Positions 48,641 through 61,939 of a DNA stretch of 64,000 nucleotides are shown piece by piece. Every line of letters starts with the position of its first letter. Within the stretch, counting starts at the first letter, position 1. The stretch is from assembly GCA_022577435.1 (NCBI GenBank), contig JAKOON010000007.1:17159881-17223880 (forward strand), written 5' to 3'. The notes under the pieces are model-generated. The model saw only the letters and a program-made list of their open reading frames with translations, was not told the origin of the DNA and did not search any database. The DNA comes from Embiotoca jacksoni (Eukaryota > Chordata > Actinopteri > Embiotocidae). Position numbers and translations under genes: made by a program.

Positions 48641-49799
48641 AAGGCCCTTTTCTTTCTTACTACCCTTTTCTCTGAAAATCATTTTTCCCCTCTCCGGCCC
48701 ATTTGTCCTTCATCTTTCCAACATTTATGACAATATGGGAGATGACGTTTACGCTGCCATGTGACCTCTGCCCTCCTCACCACTCATTTCACTGTGGTGA
48801 TATGTTGTCAGCCCTGACTCTCGTCCTTCTAAACACACCTGTCTCTTATGGGCAGCAGTTAGTCTCTTCCTCAGGGCTACGACGGCGTGGTGGGAAGGGG
48901 TTAATTCCTGGCACTGCCAGAAGTTGAAGAAACACCTGCAGGAAAGTCTCAACACAACATGAAAAACTCCAGACTGGAGAGAAATGTACTTTTCAGACAG
49001 AGCAGCTCCTCCTCCTGATAACATACACAAGTGTCAACAGAGCAGCGTTTCCTCAGTTACAAACAGAGACATGTAAGCACCTGCCTGTAGCCTACAGCCA
49101 GCCTGGCTGTACCTAAATATACCCTCCGAGCTGAACAGGGACAAAAATACATCTGTGCTAATGTTCCCTCATTAACTTCAGATGATTAGAGAGTCACTAA
49201 TTGACCAGTTAATGTGCATGAAATTAATCACAAGACAAACTTTGCATGTTGGTTGAACACCTTTGAGGATTTTGCCTCCTGGAAAAATTCATACTGACCT
49301 GAATATATATTTATGAGCATCTCTGTGCAGATTGAAAGCAGATGTTTATAAGTTAAACCTATTATCTACCTAAGATAGTTTCCTTATGAGGGCTGATGTT
49401 GAAATATATAATTAACAGAGTCCGTTAAGTACTTTTATTCTGCAGAGATGCATGTGGTCTCGGTGCCTTTTGTTAATAACATTAAACCTATCTGTAAATC
49501 TCTGTCGATGTTATGTCTCCAGTAAGAGGAAAAGTTAATCCTTTGATTGGAGCTCAGTTACAAAATGAACTTTCCAGTTCTGCAGTTTGGCCCCGAAACT
49601 AAACGCCAGAAGACCTGCGGTTCATGTTATCAACACTAGATGGTGATAAACGCCTGGTGTGGAGTGACGGAGCGATGGTCAGCTCATGATGTCTTCCACA
49701 CATGAGGAGCGTCCGCTGAGGTTTCTAAAGTCACCGAAGCTCCTCACAATGATTCGGCAACAGAAGAACTATTTTAAAATGTTCTTCTCCTCCTGTCAG

Positions 49800-49911
49800 G
49801 TTCCCCGGGCCCGGCCTGAAACGATCGCACCCCGGCTCAGAGGCGAGGAGCAACAAGCCGCCTGAGCCAATCATCAACCAGATCATAGACAAACTCAAAC
49901 ACATCAACCAG
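49800..49911 (+). CDS. gpc3: gpc3 exon ending in QIIDKLKHINQ
   Basis: This 112-bp exon follows a strong pyrimidine tract (ttcttctcctcctgtcag) and ends CAG|gtgagc in phase 0. Its first base completes an Arg codon, and it then encodes FPGPGLKRSHPGSEARSNK and PPEPIINQIIDKLKHINQ. The EPxxxQIIDKLKHINQ block is a strong GPC3 signature close to the end of the globular core. The first half is divergent. In the family the next exon begins with a Leu-Leu pair and leads to the HS-attachment sites and GPI signal. I could not find that exon before 64000. Confidence 0.9.
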
Positions 49912-50415
49912 GTGAGCTGTGCTGTTTTTAAGTGTTTGTACCACTTTTCTCTGGGAGTCTTGTTTATCTTCAACAGTAGATTTCATGCTCCCCGCTCACA
50001 AGCTGCCGGTTTCTCTGAGGAGGTGTAAGTCTACTTTCCCATTCGTTCTACCTCTTGGCTCATAATTGGACATTGATTCTCCGGCTGCTGCAGGTCCCGC
50101 TCTGCAGCCCCTGTGGGGGTCAGCACAGGGCAAGTGAAGATGTGAAATGAAGATGCTCTGGGCTGTGATGCATCTTTTTTCTCTCTCCCACTCATTACCG
50201 CGTTCAAGGTGATGTCAAAACCTGTCTCTTTTTAAACTGACAGGGAACTTCTGAATAGACTTTCTGTTGTCGTCTCATCTGCAGCGCTCAAAAACTATTA
50301 GACACCAAAATAACATCCAGAAGATGACCTGTCCCCTGAGGGTCACAGGGTTTGTTGTGATGGACAGGAGTTATGTTGTCCCTCCTCAGAAAGCCCCAGC
50401 TATCATTAAGGCTGA

Positions 50416-50463
50416 ACCCCCCCCATCCCCACCCCCCTTCTTCTTCTTCTTCTTTTTTTTTTT
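50416..50463 (+). repeat. C-run, TTC and T-run composite
   Basis: Simple pyrimidine tract. Open frames through it are artefacts. Confidence 0.85.
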
Positions 50464-50690
50464 GCCACTTCCATCGCCATGGAAACCACCTTTGGAGTGA
50501 GCTGGCTGAGAGCAAAGATGCTTGTGGGATCAAACTCAGCCGCTGCAGATAGATGTATCAGCCCACAGATCAGCACGTGTTTCCTGGTTCTTGGTGGTTG
50601 CACTTGTAGCTGTCAACACTACCAGCTGACCACCTACACCGCTGCACACACACACATTGTGTGTTTGCATGTGTGCGGTTTAGTCTGTGT

Positions 50691-50694
<4 letters not shown>

Positions 50695-50736
<42 letters not shown>
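50695..50736 (+). repeat. (GT)n microsatellite, about 42 bp
   Basis: Pure GT array in the intron after the last visible exon. Confidence 0.97.
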
Positions 50737-50740
<4 letters not shown>

Positions 50741-50859
50741 TTGAGCCTCAGAGTGCTGCAGACCTGTCTCAGTGGATTACAATCCTTCTCCCCTGTTTAA
50801 ACAACCTGGGAGATCTAAGGAGGACGTGTGGGTGCTGCTCCGTTTCTCTCTGACAACCA

Positions 50860-52289
50860 GAGACCCTCAAGAAATAATACACAGGCTTGTGCGTTATGAC
50901 ACTCTCATTTTTTCCTTTACTTTTGCTGTATTAGCTCATGCATGTGTGTTTAATGCCCCCTGCCATCTTCAAGTCTTCAAAAGTCCCCACACATGACTCA
51001 TCTTAGATCTGGCTCTAAATGTTTTGCATGTCTATAAACATGGGTCTTATTTTTTTTATAATTTTGGCCATCTTTTCTGTTAGTTGTGAGAAAATTGTTC
51101 TTACCAGAGGGCTTTCTTCAAGTCCAAAGGGGGAAAAGAAACAAGCCAGCTGTTTAGCCAGACGCACTTTATTTGATGGTAAAACTAAAAGGGAGAGTAA
51201 AACCTCAATAAGAATCCCTCATTGGACTGGGAGACTGCATGTGAACAGCACATTGTCAGCGTTGAACCAAGATGTTGGTCTGGAGACTACGGTGGATGTT
51301 TTTGACAGATAGTTTGGCTAATATTTTTTATGTTTACCTTTATTTTCTCTCTCCCTGATAAGTTCAGGTGAATTTAATTTTTTTTTTTTAAATCAGTATG
51401 ATGATGGCCTAAATTACCAAAAATAAAACCCGGGCTGTAATAAACTAGAATAATCCTTTAATCCTAAAAACATAAGACAGACATTGATTTTTTAAGCCTT
51501 TCCAAACTTCCTGCATTGACAGGCACAAACAATTGAACACGTATGATTCCCAGCAGAGCCTGTTTACATGTGGATCAGATTCCTGATTGGCTTTTGATGA
51601 GATTTTGCAAGAAAATGCAGTTTGTTGAAATGACTGAGCCTCATTGTGTTACAGACATTCAGACAATCCCTCAAAAACACGGACACGCTCAAATCAGATG
51701 TTCTCAGTAACCTAATACTCGTTTCTAATTAGCTCACATGTTGCACTGATGATGTGGTATACATGTGGATATTTGTGTTTACATAAATGCCTGGTATTAA
51801 TGCAGGCTGACTATTCACATGGGAGCTTTTAGTCCCATATCTGATGACCATACAGCAGAGTCGAGCACATTTCTGCTTCAACACCAACTCCCCTTCAGAT
51901 CTCCACTTCAATGGGCTGGATTAACATCTGACAAAAGAATGACTGCGTTTGATTGCATATTTCATGTGCAGTAAAACTGTTTATGGCTTGTAGCTGTGCC
52001 TTTTTTTTTTTTCATTTGTGATGAAATCAGATTATAATAATATTTTTTAAACCAATCATCACTGTACTGCGGTGCACAAAAATGACAGGAACACATTACA
52101 GTATTGTGAAATTCAATCCAACAGTGCTGCAATACATCCTCCCCGTGCGAAGTCTGCAGTGCTTGCTCAAGCTATTGCTAACTATTGGGGCTTCAGTCTA
52201 TGGTGCTGATTTGTCCTTTTTCATTCTATTGTAAGCTGTTCCTTTTATTTAGATGTATTTAGATTTGGATGTACAGTTGTCTTTGTTGA
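50860..52289. other. gpc3: Intronic sequence, nothing recognised
   Basis: No coding, RNA or repeat signal that I can support. Confidence 0.5.
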
Positions 52290-52830
52290 GAGTCTTCAGA
52301 CATGCTGGCAGCTCTGTGAGGCTGCACTTAGGCAACGACAACGCTAACATGCTAATGTTTAGCAGGTATAATGTTTGCTATTGTCACCATGTGAGAGTGG
52401 CATGTTATAGCATGCTAAAATTGGCTAATTAACATTAAACACAAAGTGAGGCTGAGGGGAAAGTTTTGAAAGTTGGTCATAAACCGAAATGCTGGACATG
52501 CCATCTGGACTTCGAACATGAATTTCTGTCGGTATTTAGTGGCAGTCCATCCAGGGGTTAATGAGGCATTTTACCAAAAATCCACACATCCACCCTCTGG
52601 CTGTACTTGAGGAAAAATGACAGGATCATCAAGTCCTCAGGATACATGGAATACATACATGAAACATTTTAACCTACTGATAGTGTTAGATCAAAAGTGT
52701 CACCATGCTTCCTCTGGGGACGATGAATGGTTGTGTCAAATTTCATAGAAATCCATCCAACAGTTTTAGAGACATTTCAGTCTGAACCAAACTGGTGCAC
52801 CAACTGCCATCGACATGCTGCTTCATGACC
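52290..52830 (+). repeat. Interspersed repeat, family D copy 2
   Basis: Contains acgctaacatgctaatgttt, agcaggtataatgtttgc, tagcatgctaaaattggct, taaacacaaagtgaggctga, ggtcataaaccgaaatgctg and aaatttcatagaaatccatc. This is the longest of the three family D copies in the window. Confidence 0.7.
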
Positions 52831-53849
52831 ATAAAAAAAAACAAAGCAGCCGAGATGGAAGAATGATGTCACATTTAACCAGAGAGACCAAACCTTAAAC
52901 ATTCATAATCCTGCTAAAATGTTTATTGACCATACACAGTTGTTCATGACTCGAGCTGCTCTCAGTTTGCATATTGTAAACAACCTCTGAGGGCAGCGGA
53001 GAAAGTGATGTTGTTTAGTTAAAAGCAGTTTTACGAGGCCTCCGCCTCCCCGCCAGTTGAAAGACCACCGGCTCTGAATGATGTGAGCCTGAAAGCAAAT
53101 GGGCTAATTAACCATCTGATATGAGAGCGCAGGCCACGGCTCACAGATAATTACTTTCATCCTCCTCGCTTGTATGCAAAGTGAATGAGGGCCAGCCAGC
53201 AGTGAGATAGTGTGTAATGTTCCTAGCAGTCAACCAGCAGAGTGCCATGCTGATTAAAAACTGCAGCGCTTCAGTCTCATGCTGTCGTCTGCAGGATTGT
53301 TCAACTCGTACAGTATGTTCAGAGCTGCTGGCTGAAGAATACAGAGATTATGATCCTTTATATGCATTCAACTATACATTCAATTCACGGGTCACTCGCA
53401 TACAGGTTCTTTACAAGCCCTAAAAGGCTCTTTTATTTCAGCACACGTTTTCCATTTGAATGAACATTACTTTCCTTTTGGCTGAAAACAGTGAACACAA
53501 TCAATGGTTTCTCCAGCTTGTGCTGACCCACTTTCAAACCACGAATCAATCCCAGACCACAGTATGTGAGACTGTGTCATAAAATATAGGGGCTACACTC
53601 CCCGATGGTGAGGGGAACATGGGACCCCTCAAACGAATCAACTTCCTTCCAACTTTAATCCCCCTGATGTTTCATTCCTCCACTCCTAAGTGCTCCGTGA
53701 CGATGGCCCTGTGAAATGCAGCTATGCAGCGGAAATGTGTCATTTCTCACGTTGTCAGTGTTGATCAGAGTATCAAGCAGATACAGAGACAGTTTGGCAG
53801 GGGGACCCTCGCCTTTGTGCCTGTGTGAGGCTAAACTAAACACCATAAG
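52831..53849. other. gpc3: Intronic sequence, nothing firm
   Basis: Complex, repeat-poor sequence at 52960-53200 could hold conserved elements. No exon was found. Confidence 0.4.
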
Positions 53850-53876
53850 AAAAAAAAAAAAAAAAAAAAAAAAAAA
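53850..53876 (+). repeat. Poly(A) run, 27 bases
   Basis: Uninterrupted A-run. The preceding 150 bp do not resemble a known retroposon head, and no target duplication was seen. Confidence 0.75.
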
Positions 53877-54257
53877 GATTCAGAGCCGGTCGTCTCAGCT
53901 TTTCTCACGCCTCAAGCAGTTGATGTCATGACTGAGCCGTGGCCAAGTTTAAAGTGAGCTGCACACTATAAATGGATGAAGAGAAAAGGCTTTCTCCTTC
54001 AGTTATTACTTCTCCACTTGGAATCTTTAAACAGTGCAGGACTGTGAGGAGCCATGGACGTTTCTGTGCATGCGTACTGTGTAACAAATTCCTGTGAGGT
54101 CCCGTGTGTGTGTTGTGACTGCATTCGCATTATGTTAAAGAATGAAGCATAAAGCTGATAAAGACGCTCTCCTCGGCTCTGACGTCATGGTGACGATACG
54201 CTCTGATGCCACACTGACAAGTCATGCTGTTTTCTTGACTGTGAATCCGCATTAGTA

Positions 54258-54313
54258 CTTTGACTTTGTGTCTTTGACTTTGTGTCTTTGACTTTGTGTC
54301 TTTGACTTTGTGT
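54258..54313 (+). repeat. Perfect 14-bp minisatellite, 4 units
   Basis: The unit ctttgactttgtgt occurs four times in exact tandem. Perfect identity between units implies recent expansion or ongoing homogenisation. Confidence 0.95.
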
Positions 54314-55953
54314 GAAGTGGCCCAGTGAGTTCCTGTGTGGAGAGACATATCTGCAGTTCTTAAATTAGAACATTTTATTTTGATGATGTGTTCTTGTTCT
54401 GCGGGGATGAGTTTGTTTTTCTGAACATCTGTTTAACTTCCCAGAGTATCAGGTTTCCCCCTCTGAAGAACTAATCTGGCAGGAGATGGTTGAGCTAGTG
54501 GCAAAATAGAGCAATTATGTGATTGGCCTTTGATTACAGAGCGTTTCATTTGTCAGATGAGTTTGCCATTTGGAGGGTCAGACCTCCTGGGATTACTCTG
54601 ACAGCTCCTCATTGGCTAAATGACGCTCTTTAGAGAGCCACATTTGGAATGGCATGGATGTGAACATTTTTTTATGAATCTTTTTGAGAATAGCAATTTT
54701 TTGATCTTTCTCTGTTAAAATTGCTGCATCACATTAGGAATCAACATTGTCACATTGAGGCTCAAAGCTTTGTTACTTATCCAAATGAATTTGCATCCAT
54801 CGCTCTCTGCCTCGCCCTGTTCGCTGCCTTTCTTTCCATCTCCCCAGCTGTGCTGAGTTGTGTGTGACAGACTCCAGTGCTGTCGCCCTTCCCTCCTCTG
54901 GCCCCCACCTCCCACCTCTCCACTCCTAAACCCCCTCGATCCCCCTCCTTCTCCTCGCTGCTTCCCAGACTAATTGAAGCCAGAACCTGGGAAAATCCTG
55001 CAGGTAGGACAGGAATCCAGGGTGGAAAATAAGCCAGATCCCGAGCGCCACAAATTCCATCACGCAGTCTCACTTCCTCTGAGCCACCAGAGCCTGGGCA
55101 GCATGCGCTCAACACCTTGTGCACGCTCGTACAGAATACACTCTTTAATATATAGCTCACACTTCTACTACAACAGGTTTTAATATGCAGCGATTAATCT
55201 TGTATGCGCGCAGGAATAGAAGTCCAGCAGATACATTTTACAGCTCGTATACAGGAGAGATATGTAAACATACAATCGGCTGGAAAATATAACAACACTT
55301 CAGTGCATTTTGAAAGGTATGAATAAATGCAGTGCTGTGTGTGTTGTTATTATTACAGTGGAGATAAAATGGAAGCCACTTCATGGCAGGGCCAGTATGC
55401 GGTGGCTTTTTCCTGCAGGGTGTGCTTACAATCAGACTAATAGACACCATGGGTGTCAGACTAGGCCTGCTGTTTTGTAAACTTACACTTGCTAACCTTG
55501 TCATTATGCTTGCTCCAGTTAAAGAGGCCGACTTCTGTTTGATGTTATTTACTGAGGGTTTTTGAAGCGTTATTTAATATACCCCCTCAGGGCCTTTGTC
55601 CTCTCACCCTCCTCGTTTTTATGTATGTGTGAAGTTCGACTGCTCTGGAAGCAGAGGTTGTAAGAAGAATTTGTTGGAAGAATGGCTGTTATGCCACTAT
55701 ATTTGTGAGCGGGGAGAAGCCATGAAGGTTGTTTAAATGAAGTGTGACACCTGGTGTAAACCTCGGAGGAGCTGCAGGGCATCTTGTGCAGGCAGAGTCG
55801 GTACCCCAACACGCACGCATGTTATCCTTTCGTTTTCCGGAGACTTATCACTTCTCGGCGACTTTAGGATTTAAGGAGTTATGAGGAGTGATGGTTCCTT
55901 AACTTTAGAAATCCAACTATCAGATACCCTCTGCCCCCTCCCCCCTCCCCCCT

Positions 55954-55954
<1 letters not shown>
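54314..55954. other. gpc3: Intronic sequence, nothing recognised
   Basis: A 127-codon minus frame at 54777-55160 lies over pyrimidine-rich sequence and has no recognisable domain. No repeat is called. Confidence 0.5.

Positions 55955-55989
<35 letters not shown>
55955..55989 (+). repeat. (CA)n microsatellite, about 35 bp
   Basis: CA array bordered by C-rich pyrimidine tracts. Confidence 0.97.
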
Positions 55990-55991
<2 letters not shown>

Positions 55992-56236
55992 ACCCCTCTC
56001 CCACCCCAGCCTTCTCCCCTGCTGACTGGGAGGTCAGACGGAGCATGTGAGGGCCCTTTTCCTCCCAATTAGTCTGCCTGCTAATGAGACCCAACCATCT
56101 CTTCTACCGCTGCCGTCCATTCCTCCTTACCTCCACCTCTCCCTCCCTTTTCCCTCCTCCCTCCCCGCTCCACCATCAATCCTGAGGCCCAACTTGGGTT
56201 CGCCTCTCTCTCTACCCACTCCGCCCCTTTGCTCCC

Positions 56237-56270
56237 ACACCACCACCACCACCACCACCACCACCACCAC
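56237..56270 (+). repeat. (CAC)n tandem repeat
   Basis: Trinucleotide array. His, Thr or Trp runs in open frames come from it. Confidence 0.95.
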
Positions 56271-59170
56271 CCCACTGGGTGTAATTATCACACAGAAAAA
56301 CCCTGCTGCACAAGTCAGGCACTCGCCTTGCTAACCAGGAACCACAGCATGGAGTATCTTTCACCTGTGAGAGCTGAGATCTTTCTCCTAACTGCATGTG
56401 TCTTTGCTGATGCTTTGCTTTTTGTTGGACTGTCAGCGAGCAGGAATGTGAACAACTGAGTCTTCCTGCCACGGCCTCTGGTCTGATCCACACATCCTGG
56501 GCTTGTTGTCACTGGGCACAGTCACGTGTTGCTGTGTAACAAGATCCCCCCCGTAGAGGTCAGGGGTCACACTTCCTGTTTCCTGTCTCTGCTAGGTCAT
56601 CAGAGGGTCTCCCTGTGAGGGTCAGAGACCTCCTCTGTTCCTCCTCTGCCTTTTGTTTGGGACGGCAGTGCTCCGGGGGGCACCGCACAGTTGAGGCTCC
56701 TCTCTGGAGCTGTCAAAGTGTTAGCACTCCCTAACTATATCATTACCTCACATGCTCCTTGTCTTTTCATCTCGCCAGACCCCCATATCCTGTACTAGTT
56801 CTCTGTCTCTCTTTTTCTCATCTATTTCCCCCTCTTACCCTCGGTTTCCTCTGTGTTTCTGCTACGAGCTAAACTAGCCTACAGAGGAGCTTCTGGCTGC
56901 TTCTGGTCCACGGATCTTGTGCAACTAACAGGCCACCCCGCCCTTTATTATCCGCTTTCCCAACTGAGCGTCCCCTGTGACGACTCCGGCTAGGTGTTAT
57001 CATGGGTCATACAATGACAGTCTGCTGATGTCAAAATGAAGGGTTTCTTAGCAACACATGACTCTAGAAACCACAGCGATAACGTGTAAAGCGGATGAGC
57101 AGCAGACAAAAAGAGATTGTCTGAGGGGCGTAATCTGATTTAGCAACCAGCGGCCTGAGCAGGAATGGGACTTTTTAAACTCTTAAACCCCATACAGACA
57201 ATCAGGCACATTCACAGACATAAGTCAAGATTTTTCATTTGGTTAGCCTCAAAAAAAGTTTGAAAATTGCTGTCATACCAGATATATTTGATACTAGAAG
57301 GAGTTAACCCTCTGCATTCATGCGCTGCCTTGATCTGAACTGTTGGCATGCAATGTTTTACTCTTCCAGAAGATGAACAGCAATTTATTTAATATGTATG
57401 TACAGGGTTTGAGAGTTTTCATTAGCTTTTAAACATCATACAGCCGAGGAACAGACCCTGCCAACGTCAAAACATCCATTCAGGATTCAGTCCGAACTAC
57501 AGAAATCTGGAAATAGACTTACGGGCTTAGTCAGAAAGGTGGAGTGGACACACGCCCAGTTTAACGCAGGATCGGAGAGCTACTTTTTTCCCTGTGTGTT
57601 CTGTTTCTGACTGGAATGAACATCAGGAAATTAATCTTGTCTGCATTAACCGTCTGAGCTCCCGTTGCGTGACACACTCAACTGCGGACAGATAGAGGAA
57701 GACAAGAGGCCGAGGACGAAAAAAAAAAAAACAGAGAGAAGAATGAGACAGCACTGGTCCCCCCCTCCTCTTTACATTTCAGATTCAATAAGAATTGAGT
57801 AATGAGTCGAGGAGAGCGGGTGGGAATGCAGGGCAGGCTGCGTCGCTCCAAACGGCGCTCTGCCTGTTGCGGAGCGTTTCCATGACTCACACGGTGGAAA
57901 AGTGCCTCCTGTCATTCCTCGGTCTGCCTCTCTTTCTGTCTCTACTCTCCCACGATGTGCCTCATTCATTTCCACTCTCATGCCTCTTCTCTCCGGGGCT
58001 CCAGGCTCCCAAACAAGGACGTCTGCCAACATGATACAAACACAGCAGCTCACAGGACATGTGGGGATTAGGTGTAAGGAAAGTCCATTTCCTTCATTTA
58101 TCAAGAAAAATAGTCTGTACTGAAAAGCGATGTGTTTGTCTAACACGGTGACCCTCGCATTAGCTCCGACGCAGCTTTAAAAATATGCCGTACATTTATG
58201 GTTTTACAGGAGCTCGAATATAAATAGGAGACAATTAGAGCCACTTTGTAAAATGCTGCAGTTTATTATTTTTTTTAACCAGGAGCTGGAAAGTACATTA
58301 GCTTTATGCCTGTTACATGAAAATATTAAAATATCGATTAAAAGTTAAGTTTATTTTATATTCTGGAAAATAATTCTAATGGTAATAAAACAGCTCATCC
58401 TTGCTCAAAAGATTTATAATAGAGAAGGACACACACAGTCACACAATTAGTCATGTAAAGCCTCAAGTTAGCCAGACTTATTTGTAAGCTAAACAAAGAC
58501 GAACAGTAAAGTTAATATGTGTTGCAAACATCCCTCACTTTACAAATTAACTTCCTGGTTAAACTTTGACCGGCTTCACTTGTCGTAAATGTGCACATGC
58601 TCATTTCCTCTGCAGAGAGGGATTATTACCAGCATTTCCTCTGCTGGTGTTACTTTCAAATAAAGTGGTTTAGATCATTTGGCTGAACTGCTTGATAAAA
58701 CCTACCTGGCTGTCTCAGCGCTTGTTTCTTGCCCAGTCTGACAGAACTAACTTGTGGGTAATGTGTCCGTGAACTATTTCCTGTTTAAATATTCATTAGA
58801 CACAAAGCCTGGTGTTACGAGACTCAAATTCACTTTGTAAATAGATGTATTTGGTCTTCTTCGAAGATTGCTTCAAGTCGTTGCATCCTATTGAGCGCAG
58901 CGGGTACATTTTTAAACTTTTGGAGCAGCATTAACCATATGACGTATACTATACGTGGTAAACAACAGAGACCCTCCCCCAATCTGAGCAGAGTGCATGT
59001 TGGTAAATGACCATTGCAGACTTTTAAAATGTATTTTAGACATAATTCTCGCTCCGGCTTCAATTTCCCAATATTTGTGTTGCTAAAGTTTGTATGGCTT
59101 CATCTGGCTCTACCACTGCTGTCATTGTTAGAGGTAACTTTTAAAACAAACGATGGACTTCATCAGACTG
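56271..59170. other. gpc3: Intronic sequence, nothing recognised
   Basis: A short A-run lies at 57719-57731. No coding region, RNA gene or recognised repeat. Confidence 0.5.
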
Positions 59171-59265
59171 CTCGCTGATTGGTCCGTGCTTCGAAGTGGC
59201 TGAACCAACCTTTATGCAAACGGTGTTTCCAGACTATAATCGCAACAAAGACTGAAGCTGTGAGC
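59171..59265 (+). repeat. Interspersed repeat, copy 2 of 2
   Basis: Aligns with 1077-1175, sharing cgctgatt.gtccgt, tggctga.c.aacctt, tccagact.taatc and gactgaagctgtgagcaa. The family is not recognised. Confidence 0.6.
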
Positions 59266-60408
59266 AACACTGCAGCCACCTGATGAATTAAAGTTTAATA
59301 CCCACCTCCGTTAGAGACACTAAAAAGCTCTGTACTGTGACAATTGTCTGCAGACTCATCATTATGAGCGACACCTTTCACTACACATAATAGTGATCGG
59401 TTGTACAAACATTTTGATCAGAGCAGCTCTAAAGCAATTTTAAGCCTTCAGCTCAGAGCAGTTATGGAAACCATCAACATTAGATGGCGAAACGGTGACT
59501 TTTGTTCTGACCGTACGGTAAGAAGTCCGTTTAGGAACGTGATCCTCAGGTTTTGTAGCTAAGATTTGTCGACATGATGTGTTGAGGCATTGATAGAAAC
59601 GTTCGGAGCAGCAGATTCCTGCTGGGCCGAGTCATGAGTGGCTTGTCCAGACAAGTCCTCCGCATGGAGAGGAGGACATAACACGGGGCCCTGATCCCAT
59701 TCACACACACTAACAAGCAGTAACTTTTTTTCTGCACACTTACTGCCTGCATAACTGCATTCAGCATCACTCAATCACCTCAGCAGGTCCCACATTTAAA
59801 CTTGTATTTCCCTGTGACAAATGTGACCCGGGCTCTCAGTGCCGGCTCGTGTAAAAGACCACAGCTGATGATCAGTGAGCGCAGGTTGAATTCTCTCAGC
59901 GCAGGTCAATCAGTGGCTCTGAGGCTCAGTCGCAGCTGTCGTGTTGAACAGTGACCCTATGTGGAGTTCATGTCATGTGTGGGAGGCAGTGACAGACTTG
60001 CGGTTTCTGTGTCTCTGTCTGGGCTGGCCTGCATTGAGCAATCTGCCACATGTTTGGGCTTTGTGTGCAGCCTTTTGAGCCCATGTTTCCTCGGTGTGAC
60101 TTGCGCTTTTGTGTTAAAGGGAGGTGAACCCTGTGGCCTGCGGGATGCCTGTAGTCGCGCTGATTACATGTGTGTCCAGCTGTCTGTCAGAAGCCAGCTC
60201 CCGATGCAACTCTCGAAACCCAGCAAAGAAAGAGAAGGGAAGAGCGAGAGCGCCAGATTTCCTCTCTTAATGGAAAACACACTGAGCATTTCTCCCCAAA
60301 AAATGTCTCTTTTATTTGTTTCCTGCCTGCTTCCTTTTGCTTTGGGTTTTTTTTAATTGCAGAAGATTCCAGTTGAGAGCTGCTTGAGGTTTCTCCCTCT
60401 TGTGGTAA
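59266..60408. other. gpc3: Intronic sequence, nothing recognised
   Basis: No feature supported. The 131-codon frame at 59961-60356 has no family resemblance. Confidence 0.5.
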
Positions 60409-60645
60409 ATCTGGAGGCTCTTGGCAGATCAGGCCGTGGCTCAGCCGTGCCAAAAGCGCAGCGTCACTTTCGACACAAACATACATCCCACCCCTCCCCG
60501 CGACCGCAGTCGTGGCAGAGGCAGGCAGCCAGTGGGCAGAAGCCACAGCGCCCTGCCACAGAGGCTCAGCGACCGGGACTGCCCCGCCACCCTCCTGTGG
60601 AGACGGGCACGGCTTCATGCTATGGCTCATTCAGAACAACTTCCC
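60409..60645 (+). other. CpG-rich open segment of unknown nature
   Basis: The sequence is markedly richer in GC and CpG than its surroundings. It is open in two plus frames; one reads CQKRSVTFDTNIHPTPPRDR followed by Arg/Gly/Ser/Gln-rich residues. Splice-acceptor-like tcttggcag lies at its left edge (60419-60427) and an earlier ttttaattgcag at 60351-60362, but no good donor follows before the T-run at 60648. It is not the expected glypican C-terminal exon. It could be an alternative exon, a small CpG island or a retroposed fragment. Confidence 0.2.
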
Positions 60646-61930
60646 TTTTTTTTTTTTCCTCAAATCCCATTTTCTTTGATTATTTTTTCATCTGCTGTTC
60701 ATATGCTGCTATTTATAGATGACATGTTTTTGATCCTACTTCACTCACATGTGTCTGATTTGGATTTTCACCCCAAAATGTTAAAACTATCATGTGCTGG
60801 AATTTGCAAGCTCCGGCTCTAAGAATTTTTTGATGTCGTTTTTCTGTCAGATGGTTGGTCTGTCTTTATCTTTTTTTATGACTTTATTTTTAACAATTAT
60901 CACATGATTGCCATGACATTTAAATAGCCATGCTTTCCACAAGATGAGACCTCATGCCTTATTCCTGTGAGGTTGCTTCTAGTGCAACTACAAGCTTCAG
61001 TGAAATATTTCATACACATACTTGATGAACATATTCATGGTCCTCAAATGGTCCATAACAAATTTGGTGACCCACTGACTGTTTTTTTGTCAGCAGCCTT
61101 CATGTCCCCATCAGGGTGAATTGTTGTCACTTTGAGGACATTTTCATCTTGTTCCATCACAGTGGTTAACAAAAATGTTGTCCCGTGCGAAACATGCATG
61201 TAGAAAATGTGTCCCATGACGAAGACTTGCGGCCAAAGACAGGTCATTTCAGAGAAAGTGTTCATATTGACACTGTACATGTGCAGACACACACACACAT
61301 GCACACACACACACAGATACAGATACACAGATGTCAATTTCGATATCAAGTCTGATTCAGTGGCAGAAAATCCTGGATTCAAACTTACTATTCCTGCATT
61401 GGCAACACTTTGGAGACAGTGAACCCCTCGTTCAACTCTCACTGCTCTAACGTGAAGGCGAGCCAAGAGAGGGTGTCGCACTGGCCTCCACGGACTCACA
61501 AATGAAGTCTGTCAGCCTTCGGAGAAGGCTGCATGGAATGCGTCACTTAGGTTGAGGCGGTGCGGATGCAGCATAGCATCGTCCTGTTGGGAACGAGGCC
61601 CAGACGAGTGGCAGGTATTTAAACTGTGGCAGGTATTTAAACTGTGACGCCGGTAAGACCGGTCCAGCAGCAGACATCACGAATGTCATGACACCTGCAT
61701 GGAAGACACAGGGAGAGTGAGAGAGAGAGTTCAGGGCCAAACCCAACATACATATGCATATGAATCACATGTATATGCCCATGCTTGTGTGGTGGGAGGG
61801 GCTTAGGACAGAGGGGAGGGCTGCATTTTTAAATTCAGGTTTTTTTTGTTTTTTTTTAACTGCCTTGCCAAGCTACTAATCGCCTTATTTAGACTTAGAC
61901 TTGGACTTTTATGAGTAAGTGATGTGCAAT
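60646..61930. other. gpc3: Intronic sequence, nothing recognised
   Basis: A short degenerate CA patch at 61288-61312 and a direct repeat of gtggcaggtatttaaactgt at 61609-61645 are visible. No gene was found. Confidence 0.5.
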
Positions 61931-61939
61931 CTGTCACTA

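Larger units (their letters stand above)
45394..49799 (+). other. gpc3: gpc3 intron, 4.4 kb
   Basis: This phase-2 intron runs from gtaaac to tcctcctgtcag. It contains a low-repeat stretch at 46280-46745, a repeat of a common teleost family at 47180-47580, and a GT array followed by a CA array at 48437-48640. No further exon could be read. Confidence 0.85.

Noticed and set aside
60357..60722. The missing glypican C-terminal exon.
   Set aside because: No Leu-Leu start after KHINQ, no acidic Ser-Gly repeats and no hydrophobic GPI tail can be read in any frame.
61044..61499. 151-codon minus-strand frame.
   Set aside because: It includes a CA-derived Cys-Val patch and shows no family resemblance.
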